From contig CANJGB010000025.1 in NCBI GenBank assembly GCA_947473805.1, positions 1-51,829 of the forward strand: a stretch of DNA of 51,829 nucleotides. Direction: 5' to 3'. This DNA comes from Alphaproteobacteria bacterium (lineage in GTDB: Bacteria > Pseudomonadota > Alphaproteobacteria > Ferrovibrionales > Ferrovibrionaceae). The notes beneath the pieces are model-generated. The model was not told the DNA's origin and did not search any database. It saw nothing but the letters and a program-made list of their open reading frames with translations. The position numbers were made by a program, and so were the translations under genes. Positions within the stretch are counted from its first letter, which is position 1; the number at the start of each line of letters is the position of its first letter. Below, piece by piece: positions 9,808 to 18,121 of this stretch.

Positions 9808-10410
9808 ATGAAGCCCCTCCTTTCGTTTCTCCTGGCCGCAACGGCCTGTGCATTGCTCGGCGCCTGCGGCCCGATCGGTCTGGCGGTCGGCGGCGCGGCG
9901 ACGGCGGGTGTTGCCGCCTCGCAGGAACGTGGCGCTGCCCAGGCGGCGCGCGACACCGGCACCCAGGTCGCCATCGGCGAAAAGCTGTTCCAGAAAAACA
10001 TCGACCTGTTCGGCAAGGTCTCGAGCACGGTGGTCGAGGGCCGCGCGCTACTGACCGGCGTGGTGCCGACCCAGGCCGACAAGGACGAAGCCGCGCGCCA
10101 GGCCTGGACCGTCGCAAGCGTGCGTGACGTGATCAACGAAATCCAGGTCACGTCGTCGGGCGGCATCGCCGATTTCGGCCGCGACACGCGGATCACGACC
10201 GAACTGCGCAGCAAGATGCTGGGCGACAAGCAGATCATCGACATCAACTACAATATCGAAACCGTCAACGGTACGATCTACCTGATCGGCATCGCCCAGA
10301 ACCCGGCGGAGGTGGGGCGCGTGGTCGACTATGCCCGCGCCATTTCGGGCGTGCGCCATGTGATCAGCCACGTGATGATGAAGGACGATCCACGCCGCGT
10401 CAGGGGCTAG
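9808..10410 (+). CDS. BON-domain lipoprotein
   Basis: Exported lipoprotein with two BON domains, small modules thought to bind phospholipid membranes; DolP (YraP) of E. coli is the best known relative and is likewise encoded near yraN. A signal peptide of about 20 residues ends in LLGAC. After a glycine/alanine-rich stretch come BON 1 (about 50-115, with SSTVVEGRALLTGVVPTQ) and BON 2 (about 125-195, with TVNGTIYLIGIAQ and ISGVRHVISHV). The ATG at 9808 is chosen because it directly opens the signal peptide; a TTG four codons upstream is less likely. 200 residues. By analogy it acts at the outer membrane's inner leaflet. Confidence 0.88.
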   Translation: MKPLLSFLLAATACALLGACGPIGLAVGGAATAGVAASQERGAAQAARDTGTQVAIGEKLFQKNIDLFGKVSSTVVEGRALLTGVVPTQADKDEAARQAWTVASVRDVINEIQVTSSGGIADFGRDTRITTELRSKMLGDKQIIDINYNIETVNGTIYLIGIAQNPAEVGRVVDYARAISGVRHVISHVMMKDDPRRVRG

Positions 10411-10412
10411 GC

Positions 10413-11249
10413 ATGGCAGGCGATCCTCTCCACCTTTCTGCGACCACCGACTTTCTGCGTGCGGCCGGCGCGCTGCCGGATGAAATGATCGATATCGGCG
10501 CGACGGCGCTGGCGTTTGCGGCGCTGGACTGTCCCGATCTGCCGCTTGACCGCTATCAGGCCCACCTGCGTGAACTGGCCGACACGCTCGCCGAGTCGGT
10601 TACGGGCCAGTCGCTCGCGGACCGCGCCGCGGCCCTGGGCGAGGTCATGGCGCATCGCTTCGACTACCAGGGCGATGCGCTGACCTACGACGCCCAGGAA
10701 AACGCCAACCTCATGCGCGTCATCGACCGGCGAAAGGGCCTGCCGGTCGCGCTTGGCATCCTGTATCTCCACGCGGGACGGGCACAGGGCTGGACGATCG
10801 ACGGACTGAATTTTCCCGGCCATTTCCTGATCCGGCTGGAAGCCGCGGGCCAGCGCGTGGTCATCGATCCATTCCATGCCGGGCGCCTGGTCGATGTGCA
10901 CGACATGCGCGACCTGCTGAAGCGCATGGGGTCTAACCGCGAGGTGCGGCCCGAGGACTATGCCGTCGCGGGCAACCGGTCGATCCTGCTGCGCCTGCAG
11001 AACAACATCAAGCAGCGCGCGCTCGCGGCCGATGACACCGACCGCGCGGCCGCGGTATTGCGCTCCATGCTCCTGCTGGCGCCGCTGCATGCGGGCGCCT
11101 GGCGCGAGCTCGGCGTCGTCGGGGCGCAGGCCGGCAATCTGCAGGAAGCCGCCCGGGCCACCGAGCGTGCCGCGGAGTTGAGCCGCGACGCCCGCGAGCG
11201 GCACGACGCACTGGCTTTCCTGCAGCAATTGCGGCAGCGTCTGAACTGA
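10413..11249 (+). CDS. SirB1 family protein (transglutaminase-like core plus TPR-like tail)
   Basis: 278-residue protein of the SirB1/YchA family, whose biochemical role is not settled. The transglutaminase-like core is visible in [31 protein letters not shown] (seen as [17 protein letters not shown]), FPGHFLIRL and [16 protein letters not shown]-terminal helical part (about 205-275) with [19 protein letters not shown] and [16 protein letters not shown] resembles tetratricopeptide repeats. The usual catalytic cysteine position of active transglutaminases is not obvious. It begins 2 bp after the BON lipoprotein stop, so it is the last member of the rsmI-yraN-BON run. Confidence 0.85.
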   Translation: MAGDPLHLSATTDFLRAAGALPDEMIDIGATALAFAALDCPDLPLDRYQAHLRELADTLAESVTGQSLADRAAALGEVMAHRFDYQGDALTYDAQENANLMRVIDRRKGLPVALGILYLHAGRAQGWTIDGLNFPGHFLIRLEAAGQRVVIDPFHAGRLVDVHDMRDLLKRMGSNREVRPEDYAVAGNRSILLRLQNNIKQRALAADDTDRAAAVLRSMLLLAPLHAGAWRELGVVGAQAGNLQEAARATERAAELSRDARERHDALAFLQQLRQRLN

Positions 11250-11298
11250 CTGGACGCCTGGGGCGTCCGCCATATCTGTACAGTTTTGGGGAAACGCC

Positions 11299-12252
11299 AT
11301 GAGTCTCGCCGTCGCGATCCAGATGGATCCGATCGAATCCATCAACATTGACGGCGACAGTACATTCGCCATGGCGCTGGAGGCGCAGGCGCGCGGCCAC
11401 AGGCTGTGGCACTACCTGCCCATGGACCTCAGCCTGAAGAACCGCCGCGTCGTCGCCAGGGCGCGGCCGCTGCAGGTCCGGCGCGAGAAGGGCAACCACT
11501 TCACCTTCGGCCCGGCGGTGGAACTCGACCTTTCGACGGTCGATGTGGTGCTGTTGCGCCAGGATCCGCCGTTCGACATGGCCTACATCACCTCGACCCA
11601 TTTGCTGGACCACATCCACCCGCGCACGCTGGTCATTAACGATCCCGCCAATGTACGCAACGCGCCCGAAAAGTTGTTCGTGACGCGTTTCGAGGGCGTG
11701 ATGCCGCCAACCCTCATCAGCAGCAGCCCGGACGAGATCGCGTCGTTCCGGGCCGAGCACCAGGACATCATCGTCAAGCCGCTGTTCGGCAATGGTGGCG
11801 CGGGCGTGTTCCACATCAAGCCGGATGACGAGAACCTGAACGCGCTCTTGGAAATGTTCACCGCCCGCTCGCGCGAGCCGTTGATGGTGCAGCGCTACGT
11901 GCCCGAGGTGCGCAACGGCGACAAGCGCATCATCCTGGTCGAGGGCGAGCCGCTGGGTGCCGTCAACCGCGTGCCCAAGGCGGGTGAGGCGCGCTCGAAC
12001 CTGCATGTCGGCGGTACCGCGACGAAGACCGAACTGACCGCGCGCGAACGCGCCATCTGCACCATTATCGGGCCAGAGCTGCGCCGCCTCGGTCTGGTGT
12101 TCGTCGGCATCGACGTGATCGGCGAATACCTGACCGAGATCAACGTGACGTCGCCCACCGGCCTGCAGGAAATCGCCCGCCTCGACGGCATCCATATCGA
12201 GAAGAACATCTGGGACGCGATCGAGAGGCGCCGCGCCGCCACGCCGCGCTGA
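11299..12252 (+). CDS. gshB: Glutathione synthetase
   Basis: Joins gamma-glutamylcysteine and glycine with ATP to make glutathione. The 317-residue ATP-grasp protein is of standard length for the bacterial GshB family. Visible marks are [19 protein letters not shown] in the N-terminal domain, [50 protein letters not shown] in the ATP site, [16 protein letters not shown] and [21 protein letters not shown] with metal-binding Glu/Asn. It is separated from the SirB1-like gene by 49 bp. Its stop lies two bases from the stop of the opposing FecR gene, leaving no room for a terminator between them. Confidence 0.96.
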   Translation: MSLAVAIQMDPIESINIDGDSTFAMALEAQARGHRLWHYLPMDLSLKNRRVVARARPLQVRREKGNHFTFGPAVELDLSTVDVVLLRQDPPFDMAYITSTHLLDHIHPRTLVINDPANVRNAPEKLFVTRFEGVMPPTLISSSPDEIASFRAEHQDIIVKPLFGNGGAGVFHIKPDDENLNALLEMFTARSREPLMVQRYVPEVRNGDKRIILVEGEPLGAVNRVPKAGEARSNLHVGGTATKTELTARERAICTIIGPELRRLGLVFVGIDVIGEYLTEINVTSPTGLQEIARLDGIHIEKNIWDAIERRRAATPR

Positions 12253-12254
12253 CG

Positions 12255-13612
12255 TTACCGCGGCGGCGTGGTGAGGACGCCGCTGTTGGACGACGCGCCG
12301 GCCGCCGCCACCGTCACCTGGTAGATGCCGACATCGGCGGCCCGCGTGGCGCCGTTGCGCATGCCAGCCTGCGCGGTGCAGGTAACCGCTGCGCCGCAAT
12401 TGCCGGCCGTGTTCTCGGTGAGGAAGAAGAACGCGGCGGGCGGCGCGGCATTGTAGCTGGTGGCCGGGATCGTGAGCGTAACGCCGGCCACATTGTTGCC
12501 GCCGCCGGCAACGGTGATGTTGCCGAATGTCGCGGCCAGGGTGCGCGCGCCGAAATTGACGGTCATGGTGAAGTCGAAGGTGCCGGTTCCAGTGCCGACA
12601 GTAGCGCTTATGATATTGCCGTTCTGCGTGAAGGTGCCGGTGCCGGCCAGGCCGATGATCTCCTGCGGGGTCGTGTTCCCGTTGACCACGAAGGTCGGGA
12701 CGGTGACGGCCGGTGTCAACGTGAGTTGCCGCTGCATTTCGGCCGCGCGCACATTGTCCACCGTGCCGGCCAGCGCGGCATCGCCCGCCGCCGCCACTAG
12801 GCTGTCGAGCGAACCGCCGTCGCCGCCATCGTCGCCGCCGGCCGCCGCGGACTTCTTGCCGCCGCCGCCCGAACCTCCGGAGCCGGAGCCGCCACCGGCG
12901 CCACCCGCGCCGGTCCGCTGCGATGCCGCCACCGTCTGCACCGCGTTCAGCGCGCCGAAGATGCGCTGCTGACTGGCGGCATCGAGGGCGCGGAGCTCCG
13001 GCGCCGACCCTTGCTGGATGAACGCCGCATAGCCCGAGCGGCGGATGTCCACCGCACCGTTCGGCGTGGCAACGTTGATGGCGCCGATCTTGTCGTTGAT
13101 GTCGCGGTCGCGCCGGCTACCCGGGCCGCCGAGGGCGACGACCGAACTTGTGCCGTTGGACTCGCCGTACACGATGGTGCCGCGCACGCCGATAATGGCG
13201 TTCGGCACCCTGACCTTCATGTTCTCCGGATGGTTCTGGGCAATGCGTCCGCTGACGAAACGGAAAGCGCCGGTGCCGATGCTGGCGGCGATCTTGCCGC
13301 GCCCGGTATTGGCATCGAAGCCGAAATCCTCGATCTCGATCTCGCTGTTCGGGCCGATGGTGAACACGCTCTCGTCCAGCAGCATGACCTGCATCGCGCC
13401 ATCGGGGCCGGAGCCACCCGTTCGCCCACATTGATCGGCTGGCCCGACTTCACCACGACGCCGGCGACGTCGGCCGCGGCGCCCGGCGGCGCCAGGCGAA
13501 TGTCGCCGCGCACGCCCGCCGCGATGCCGACCTGCTGTATCTGGGCATTGGATGGCGCGGTGCCGGCGAGGCAGGCTGCCACTACTGGCGCGAGGAAAAG
13601 CGGGAGACGCAT
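12255..13612 (-). pseudogene. FecR-domain exported protein 1, interrupted by a frameshift
   Basis: Periplasmic FecR-domain protein read in two frames. The first frame runs from ATG 13612 (GGGAG about 7 nt upstream): signal peptide MRLPLFLAPVVAACLAGTAPSNAQ, then VRGDIRLA and SGQPINVGERV. The second frame resumes at about 13410 with MQVMLLDESVFTIGPNSEIEIEDF, FRFVSGRIAQNHPENMKVRVP and NAIIGVRGTIVYGE. The break lies near 13410-13417: comparison with the paralogue next door (GDRIRSGNAAAMQVVLLDE) suggests one base is missing. After a Gly/Ser/Lys-rich linker the C-terminus (about 300-450) is rich in short beta strands such as GTGTFDFTMTVNFGARTLAATF, reminiscent of small beta-barrel domains. A restart in the second frame would give a protein without signal peptide. 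Sequencing error cannot be excluded. Confidence 0.75.
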
Positions 13613-13856
13613 GACCAACTCCCGACAGCCGCGCGCCGCGCGCGGGCGTCCAGATTCAAGGTCCCCAACTGCTGTCATGCTAGCAAATAGTTCTGCCGCC
13701 GGCTGTGACTGGCGTCACGTCCCCTGCTCGATCCCCTGCGAACCGAAAGCGATTGAATTTGCGGTTTCGCGACCAAGCCACCCGCCGCCGGCGAATCGGC
13801 GGGCGAAGCGATTATAACCTTGCGCGGTCGCGGCGGCGCGAGCCCCTCGTCAAACG
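13613..13856. other. Spacer between the two fecR genes
   Basis: 244 bp between the 3' end of FecR gene 2 and the start of FecR gene 1, both on the minus strand. It holds a ribosome-binding site for gene 1 and a hairpin with 7-bp arms, CCCGCCG (13781-13787) and CGGCGGG (13797-13803), with no U-run after it on either strand. No credible coding frame was seen. Confidence 0.5.
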
Positions 13857-15128
13857 CTACGGGCGACTGGCGTTGCCGCTGCCGGTCGAGACGGCGCCGC
13901 TCTGGCTGACCGTCACCGAGGTCTGGATGGTCTTGGCGATGGTGCCACCGCTGTTCAACAGCTTGATCTGCCCCGTGCAGGTCACGCCGGAACAGGAGCC
14001 CGACCCGTTCTCGAGGAACTGGCCGCTCGGGCTCGGGCCGGCGCCATAGCTGCCGCTGAAGCTCAGGCCACCGCCGCTCGTGCTGTTCGGTCCGCCACTG
14101 ACGCTGATGCTGCTAATCGAGCCGCTGAACGACCGGCTGCCGAAGTTGAAACTGAAAGAGAACGTGTAGCTGCCGCTGCCGCCCGACGACGGCGTGATCG
14201 TGCCGCTGCCGGAAAACGAGCCGGTGCCGCCGATCGTGCGCAAATCCGCATAGGTGGTGAGGTTGCTGGTGGAACTGCTGGAATTAATGATGTCGTTGAC
14301 GATTTTCCGGCTGATCTCGGACAGTACGACTTGCTTCAGCTGTTTGCTGTGTAGGTGAACCTCGGCGAGTTCGGTATCCGTGTCTTCGTCCGCCGCCGAC
14401 CTTTCTTGGATCGCGCGGAGGGCGGCATCAAACCTCGGGTCAAGCTGTGCTGGGCTTCGACCACCAAATCCCGTTGTGACCAACTGGAGGTCGGATGGAT
14501 TTGGCGGGCCGATGGTGACCGGCCGTCCGATTTCCGCCGTGGCCTGCCAGCCGGTACGGGTCAGCAACCCACCCTCGCCCGAGCCGTCGGTCATGGTTAT
14601 CAGGGCGCTGCCGCGCCGCTCGGCGGCGTTGCTCTCCGCGCCCGGGCCATTGAGGAAGATCGCCGACCGCGTGGCCGTGGTGAAGCCGGACATCATGGTG
14701 CCGCGCACGCCGATGGTGGCGATCGGCGTCTTGACGGTCATGCTCTCGGGCCGGACCTGCGCGATCTTGCCGGTGACGAAGCGGAACGCGCCGCGGCCGA
14801 CGCTGGCGGTCAGCGTGCCGGCGCCCGTGGCCGGGTTGTAGACAAACTCGTCCACGGTAATGTCGCTGTCGGCGCCGATGGTGAACACGGTCTCGTCCAG
14901 CAGGACGACCTGCATCGCGGCGGCGTTGCCGGAACGGATGCGGTCGCCGATGAAGATCGCCTCGCCCGAGCGCACCTGACGCCCGATGGCACCGGCCGGC
15001 GTCCCTGCCGCCGCCAGTTGGATGCCGCCGGTCACGCCCGCCGGTCACGCCCGCTGCGGTTGTGCCAAGGCGCCGCCAACACCGAAAACAATCGCCACAG
15101 CCCCGATGGCGAAGATTGGTCTGCGCAT
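13857..15128 (-). pseudogene. FecR-domain exported protein 2, interrupted by an in-frame TGA
   Basis: Paralogue of the neighbouring FecR gene. The frame opens at ATG 15128 behind GGGGGA: signal peptide MRRPIFAIGAVAIVFGVGGALAQ, then stops at codon 28 (TGA, 15045-15047). The same frame continues at once with GVTGGIQLAAAGTPAGAIG, SGEAIFIGDRIRSGNAAAMQV, ETVFTIGADSDITVDEF, FRFVTGKIAQVRPESMTVKTP and ATIGVRGTMMSG, the FecR domain. The C-terminal half has a helical segment and then a Ser/Gly-rich beta region (SGSYTFSFSFNFGSRSFSGS) like that of gene 1, with two cysteines in SGSCSGVTCTG. The stop sits inside a 13-bp tandem repeat. A GTG at 15035 could restart translation but would give a protein with no signal peptide. 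Sequencing error is possible. Confidence 0.75.
15027..15052 (-). repeat. 13-bp perfect tandem duplication inside FecR gene 2
   Basis: Two adjacent copies of GGGCGTGACCGGC (minus strand) at 15040-15052 and 15027-15039. In the signal-peptide frame the first copy is read GCG-TGA-CCG and gives the premature stop, whereas the second copy is read GGC-GTG-ACC-GGC, the sequence expected from the paralogue (AAGV-type). Thirteen is not a multiple of three, so the duplication changes frame. Confidence 0.9.
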
Positions 15129-15369
15129 CGATATCCCCCATCCGGCGGTCCGCCGAACCATCCGAATTCTAGCTGAATTCGAGCGGCGACGCCACCGGCA
15201 GAGCTTGGCTGCGCGGTGGGGCGGTCCGACCCGGTCCATGAGAACCGGGGCAACATCCGCTCCGCCGTCATGCCCGCTGCCACGCGCAACCTGCCTGGCG
15301 CAGACCAAATTGTTGCGCAACTACTGGTAGTTCAAAGACGCTTGCTTTTGTTCTTATTTTGTTCCATTC

Positions 15370-15386
15370 TGCTATCAGTGATAGCA
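15370..15386. promoter_or_regulatory. Perfect palindrome, FitA-type operator before fitA-like/comM
   Basis: TGCTATCAGTGATAGCA is a perfect inverted repeat with 8-bp arms around one G, 11 bp before the start of the ribbon-helix-helix gene. The arms TGCTATCA and TGATAGCA are the same half-sites that, from memory of published work on Neisseria FitAB, are bound by FitA there, although in that operator they are 12 bp apart. An AT-rich tract (15342-15366) just upstream could hold the promoter (TTGCTT, 17 bp, CATTCT). Autoregulation is inferred. Confidence 0.75.
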
Positions 15387-15397
15387 GGGATGGGGCG

Positions 15398-15562
15398 ATG
15401 GCCCAGCTCATCGTACGCAAACTGGACGAGGATCTCGTCCGTCGCCTGAAAATCCGGGCGGCGCGGAACGGCCGCTCCGCCGAGGCCGAGCACCGGGCGA
15501 TCCTCGCCGCCGCTTTGCCCGCCGTACCGGCCAAGCCCGATGACCGGCGGGTGGCGAAATGA
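15398..15562 (+). CDS. FitA-like ribbon-helix-helix protein, orphan antitoxin
   Basis: Short 54-residue protein beginning MAQLIVRKLDEDLVRRLKIRAA and RNGRSAEAEHRAILAAAL, which is the ribbon-helix-helix DNA-binding region of FitA-type antitoxins (strand LIVRKL, then two helices with the RNGRSAEAEHR signature). Full-length FitA proteins are about 75-85 residues; the C-terminal tail that normally plugs the PIN-domain toxin is cut short here. No PIN/VapC gene follows: the stop overlaps the ATG of comM (ATGA). An ATG 13 codons upstream (15359) would start inside the palindrome region and is rejected. The likely role is a repressor of its own operon, including comM, through the palindrome at 15370-15386. 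Confidence 0.8.
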   Translation: MAQLIVRKLDEDLVRRLKIRAARNGRSAEAEHRAILAAALPAVPAKPDDRRVAK

Positions 15563-17088
15563 CCGCGCGCGTCGGCACTGTCGCCTTCCAGGGCATCGAC
15601 GTCATGCCGGTCGACGTGCAGGTGCAGATGAGCGCCGGGCTACCGACCTTCACGCTGGTCGGCCTGCCCGACAAGGCGGTGGGGGAAAGCCGCGAACGTG
15701 TACGCGCTGCCCTCGGCGCCATCGGCCTGGCTTTGCCGCCGCGCCGCATTACCGTCAACCTGGCGCCCGCCGATCTGCCCAAGGAAGGCAGCCATTACGA
15801 CCTGCCCATCGCCCTCGGATTGCTGGCCGCCATGGACGTGTTGCCGGCGCACGAACTGGCCGGCTACACCGCGCTCGGCGAACTGGCGCTGGATGGCGCC
15901 ATCGGCGCGGTGGCGGGCGTCCTGCCCTCGGCGATCGCGGCGCACAGCCAGGGCCGCGGGCTGATCTGCCCGGCGCCGTGTGGGGGCGAGGCCGCCTGGG
16001 CGGGCGACGGGCTCAACATCCTCGCACCGGCGTCATTGCTGCAGCTGGTCAACCACTTCAAGGGTACCCAGGTCCTCGCCCGGCCCAGCGCGAAACTGGC
16101 CAATGAGGGCGGACCAAGCCCGCCCGACCTGCGGGACATCAAGGGACAGGAAAGCGCCAAGCGCGCGCTCGAGGTTGCCGCCGCCGGCGGCCACAACTTG
16201 CTTCTCGTTGGGCCGCCTGGCGCTGGCAAGTCGATGCTGGCCGCTCGCCTGCCCGGCATTCTGCCACCGCTCTCGGCCGCCGAAACGCTCGAGGTCAGCA
16301 TGATCGCCTCGCTCGCCGGCACGCTGAACGGCGGCCAGCTCACGCGGCGGCGCCCGTTCCGCAACCCGCATCACTCGGCCAGCATGGCGGCTTTGGTGGG
16401 GGGCGGCCTGCGCGCGAAGCCGGGCGAGGTTTCACTCGCCCATCTCGGCGTCCTGTTTCTCGATGAACTGGCGGAGTTCCAGCGCCAGGCGCTCGACTCC
16501 CTCCGCCAGCCGCTGGAAACCGGCACCGCCGTAGTGGCGCGCGCCAATGCGCACATCACCTATCCGGCGCGGGTGCAACTCGTGGCCGCGATGAATCCGT
16601 GCCGCTGCGGCCACATGGCCGACCCGGCCTTGGCTTGCGCGCGCGCACCGAAATGCGGCCAGGACTATCAGGCGAAACTGTCGGGGCCGTTGCTCGACCG
16701 CATCGATCTTTACGTCGATGTGCCGGCGGTGCAGGCGGCCGATCTCGCGCTGCCGCCACCGGCCGAGGGTTCGGCCGAAGTGGCGCGTCGCGTCGCGGCC
16801 GCACGCGTCCTGCAGGCCGAGCGCTATGACGGCATCAGGCAGGGCGGCGCGCCGGTGCGCACCAATGCCGAGGCCGATGGCGAATTGCTGGAACGGATTG
16901 CCGCGCCGGAACCGGCGGGCAAGAAACTGCTGACCGAGGCGGCCAGTGCGCTGCGCCTCTCCGCGCGCGGCTGGCATCGCATGCTGCGCGTCGCCCGCAC
17001 GCTAGCCGATCTCGATGGCGGCGGCACGGTGAAGCGCATCCACGTCGCCGAGGCGCTCGGCTACCGCCGCTTGTCGCTGGCGCGCTGA
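15559..17088 (+). CDS. comM: YifB/ComM family Mg-chelatase-like AAA+ ATPase
   Basis: AAA+ ATPase related to magnesium chelatase subunits; ComM of Haemophilus is a hexameric branch-migration helicase that helps integrate DNA during natural transformation. 509 residues: an N-terminal Lon/ChlI-like domain (about 1-125, GLPTFTLVGLPDKAVGESRERVR), the ATPase core with Walker A LLVGPPGAGKSMLA (about 215-228), Walker B VLFLDELAEF, a zinc-like cluster NPCRCGH...CARAPKC and SGPLLDRIDLYVDVP, and a C-terminal lid with LRLSARGWHRMLRVARTLADL. ATG overlaps the stop of the small ribbon-helix-helix gene, so they are translationally coupled. The last 28 bp overlap the lysR gene on the other strand. No other competence gene is nearby. 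Confidence 0.94.
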   Translation: MTARVGTVAFQGIDVMPVDVQVQMSAGLPTFTLVGLPDKAVGESRERVRAALGAIGLALPPRRITVNLAPADLPKEGSHYDLPIALGLLAAMDVLPAHELAGYTALGELALDGAIGAVAGVLPSAIAAHSQGRGLICPAPCGGEAAWAGDGLNILAPASLLQLVNHFKGTQVLARPSAKLANEGGPSPPDLRDIKGQESAKRALEVAAAGGHNLLLVGPPGAGKSMLAARLPGILPPLSAAETLEVSMIASLAGTLNGGQLTRRRPFRNPHHSASMAALVGGGLRAKPGEVSLAHLGVLFLDELAEFQRQALDSLRQPLETGTAVVARANAHITYPARVQLVAAMNPCRCGHMADPALACARAPKCGQDYQAKLSGPLLDRIDLYVDVPAVQAADLALPPPAEGSAEVARRVAAARVLQAERYDGIRQGGAPVRTNAEADGELLERIAAPEPAGKKLLTEAASALRLSARGWHRMLRVARTLADLDGGGTVKRIHVAEALGYRRLSLAR

Positions 17089-17996
17089 ACAGGGCGCGCC
17101 GGCGTTCGCCGCGCCAGCATCGCGCGCACCGCCTCGATAAAGCGCGCCAATGCGGGCGAGGCGTTGCCGCGCCGCCAGACCAGGTCCAGCCGCATCGGCA
17201 CCGGCAGGTCGCGCACCAGGCGCAGCACGACATTGTCGGGCAGCTGGTGGCGCATGGTGCGGCTGACAAAGCCCAGGCCAAAACCCTGCGACACCAGGCT
17301 GACCTGCATCCACTCATTGGCCACTTCCTGCACGACATTCAGCGGCTGGCCGCGGGCTTCGCACGCCGCCATCAGGCGGGCCATGGGTTGCCAGTTCACG
17401 CTGCGCGCGATGCAGACGAATGGCTGGTCCGCGAGATCGGCCAGTCTCAAGTGCGACCGCGCCGCCAGTTTGTGGCTGCGCGGCAGCGCCAGCGTGAAGC
17501 GGTCCGCCGCGATGGGATGGTGGTCGAAGACCTTTTCCTCGGCTGGGCAATCGACCAGGAAGCCGGCGTCGAGCCGGCCGTCGCGCAAGGCATCGAGTTG
17601 CTGCGACGATGACATGCCGATCATTTCCAGGCCAATGCCCGGGCTGCGGTTGCGAAACTCGCGCACCGCGTCGCGGACCGTGCGGTTGCGCGCCGCGATA
17701 TCGTTCTGCGCGACATGCAATTGGCCCAGGTCGCCGCGCGCCATGTGCGCCGTCCGCTCCATCACCTGCTGCACGTCGGCCAGGATGCGCCTTGCATCCG
17801 TCAGCAGCAGGCGGCCGGCATCGGTCGGCCGTACGCCGCGCGGCAGCCGCTCGAGCAACGCAATGCCGGTCTCGCGTTCCAGTTCGCGGATGTGTCGCGA
17901 CAGCGCCGATTGCGCCACGCGCAGCTGCTCCGCGGCGCGGTGGAAATTCCCCGCATCCGCCACCGCCACGAAATATCGCAGCCGCCGGAACTCCAT
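17061..17996 (-). CDS. LysR-type transcriptional regulator
   Basis: 311-residue LysR-family activator/repressor. The N-terminal helix-turn-helix is MEFRRLRYFVAVADAGNFHRAAEQL, then RVAQSALSRHIRELERETGIALLERL (seen in pieces), followed by a long linker helix (RILADVQQVMERTAHMA) and a periplasmic-binding-like effector domain with GIGLEMIGMSSSQQLDALRDG and LDAGFLVD. The family usually controls a divergent gene; here that is the periplasmic binding protein at 18122, and a T-N11-A box lies between them. The effector is not predictable. The 3' end overlaps comM by 28 bp. Confidence 0.92.
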   Translation of the reverse strand: MEFRRLRYFVAVADAGNFHRAAEQLRVAQSALSRHIRELERETGIALLERLPRGVRPTDAGRLLLTDARRILADVQQVMERTAHMARGDLGQLHVAQNDIAARNRTVRDAVREFRNRSPGIGLEMIGMSSSQQLDALRDGRLDAGFLVDCPAEEKVFDHHPIAADRFTLALPRSHKLAARSHLRLADLADQPFVCIARSVNWQPMARLMAACEARGQPLNVVQEVANEWMQVSLVSQGFGLGFVSRTMRHQLPDNVVLRLVRDLPVPMRLDLVWRRGNASPALARFIEAVRAMLARRTPARPVQRASDKRR

Positions 17997-18005
17997 CCGC
18001 TACCG

Positions 18006-18020
18006 ATATCAAGTTGAGAT
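18006..18020. promoter_or_regulatory. Candidate LysR-type binding box
   Basis: ATATCAAGTTGAGAT is an imperfect palindrome (6 of 7 arm pairs match) with the T-N11-A pattern of LysR recognition sites. It lies 9 bp before the lysR start and about 100 bp before the divergent binding-protein gene, the usual place for autoregulation and activation of the divergent gene. Confidence 0.5.
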
Positions 18021-18121
18021 CGCACCGGTCAAGACACGGTATTGGACGCGCGGGCGTAGCGCGGAAACACTTCGCGCCGGAATCTGGCCGGATCAACCGG
18101 CCTGCCTGGGGAGGAAAAGCA

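Noticed and set aside
13781-13803. Hairpin as a terminator after FecR gene 2
   Set aside because: The stem is good but no U-run follows on either strand.
15027-15052. Phase variation of FecR gene 2 through the 13-bp repeat
   Set aside because: In the signal-peptide frame the first copy always gives TGA, so gaining or losing a copy cannot restore the frame.
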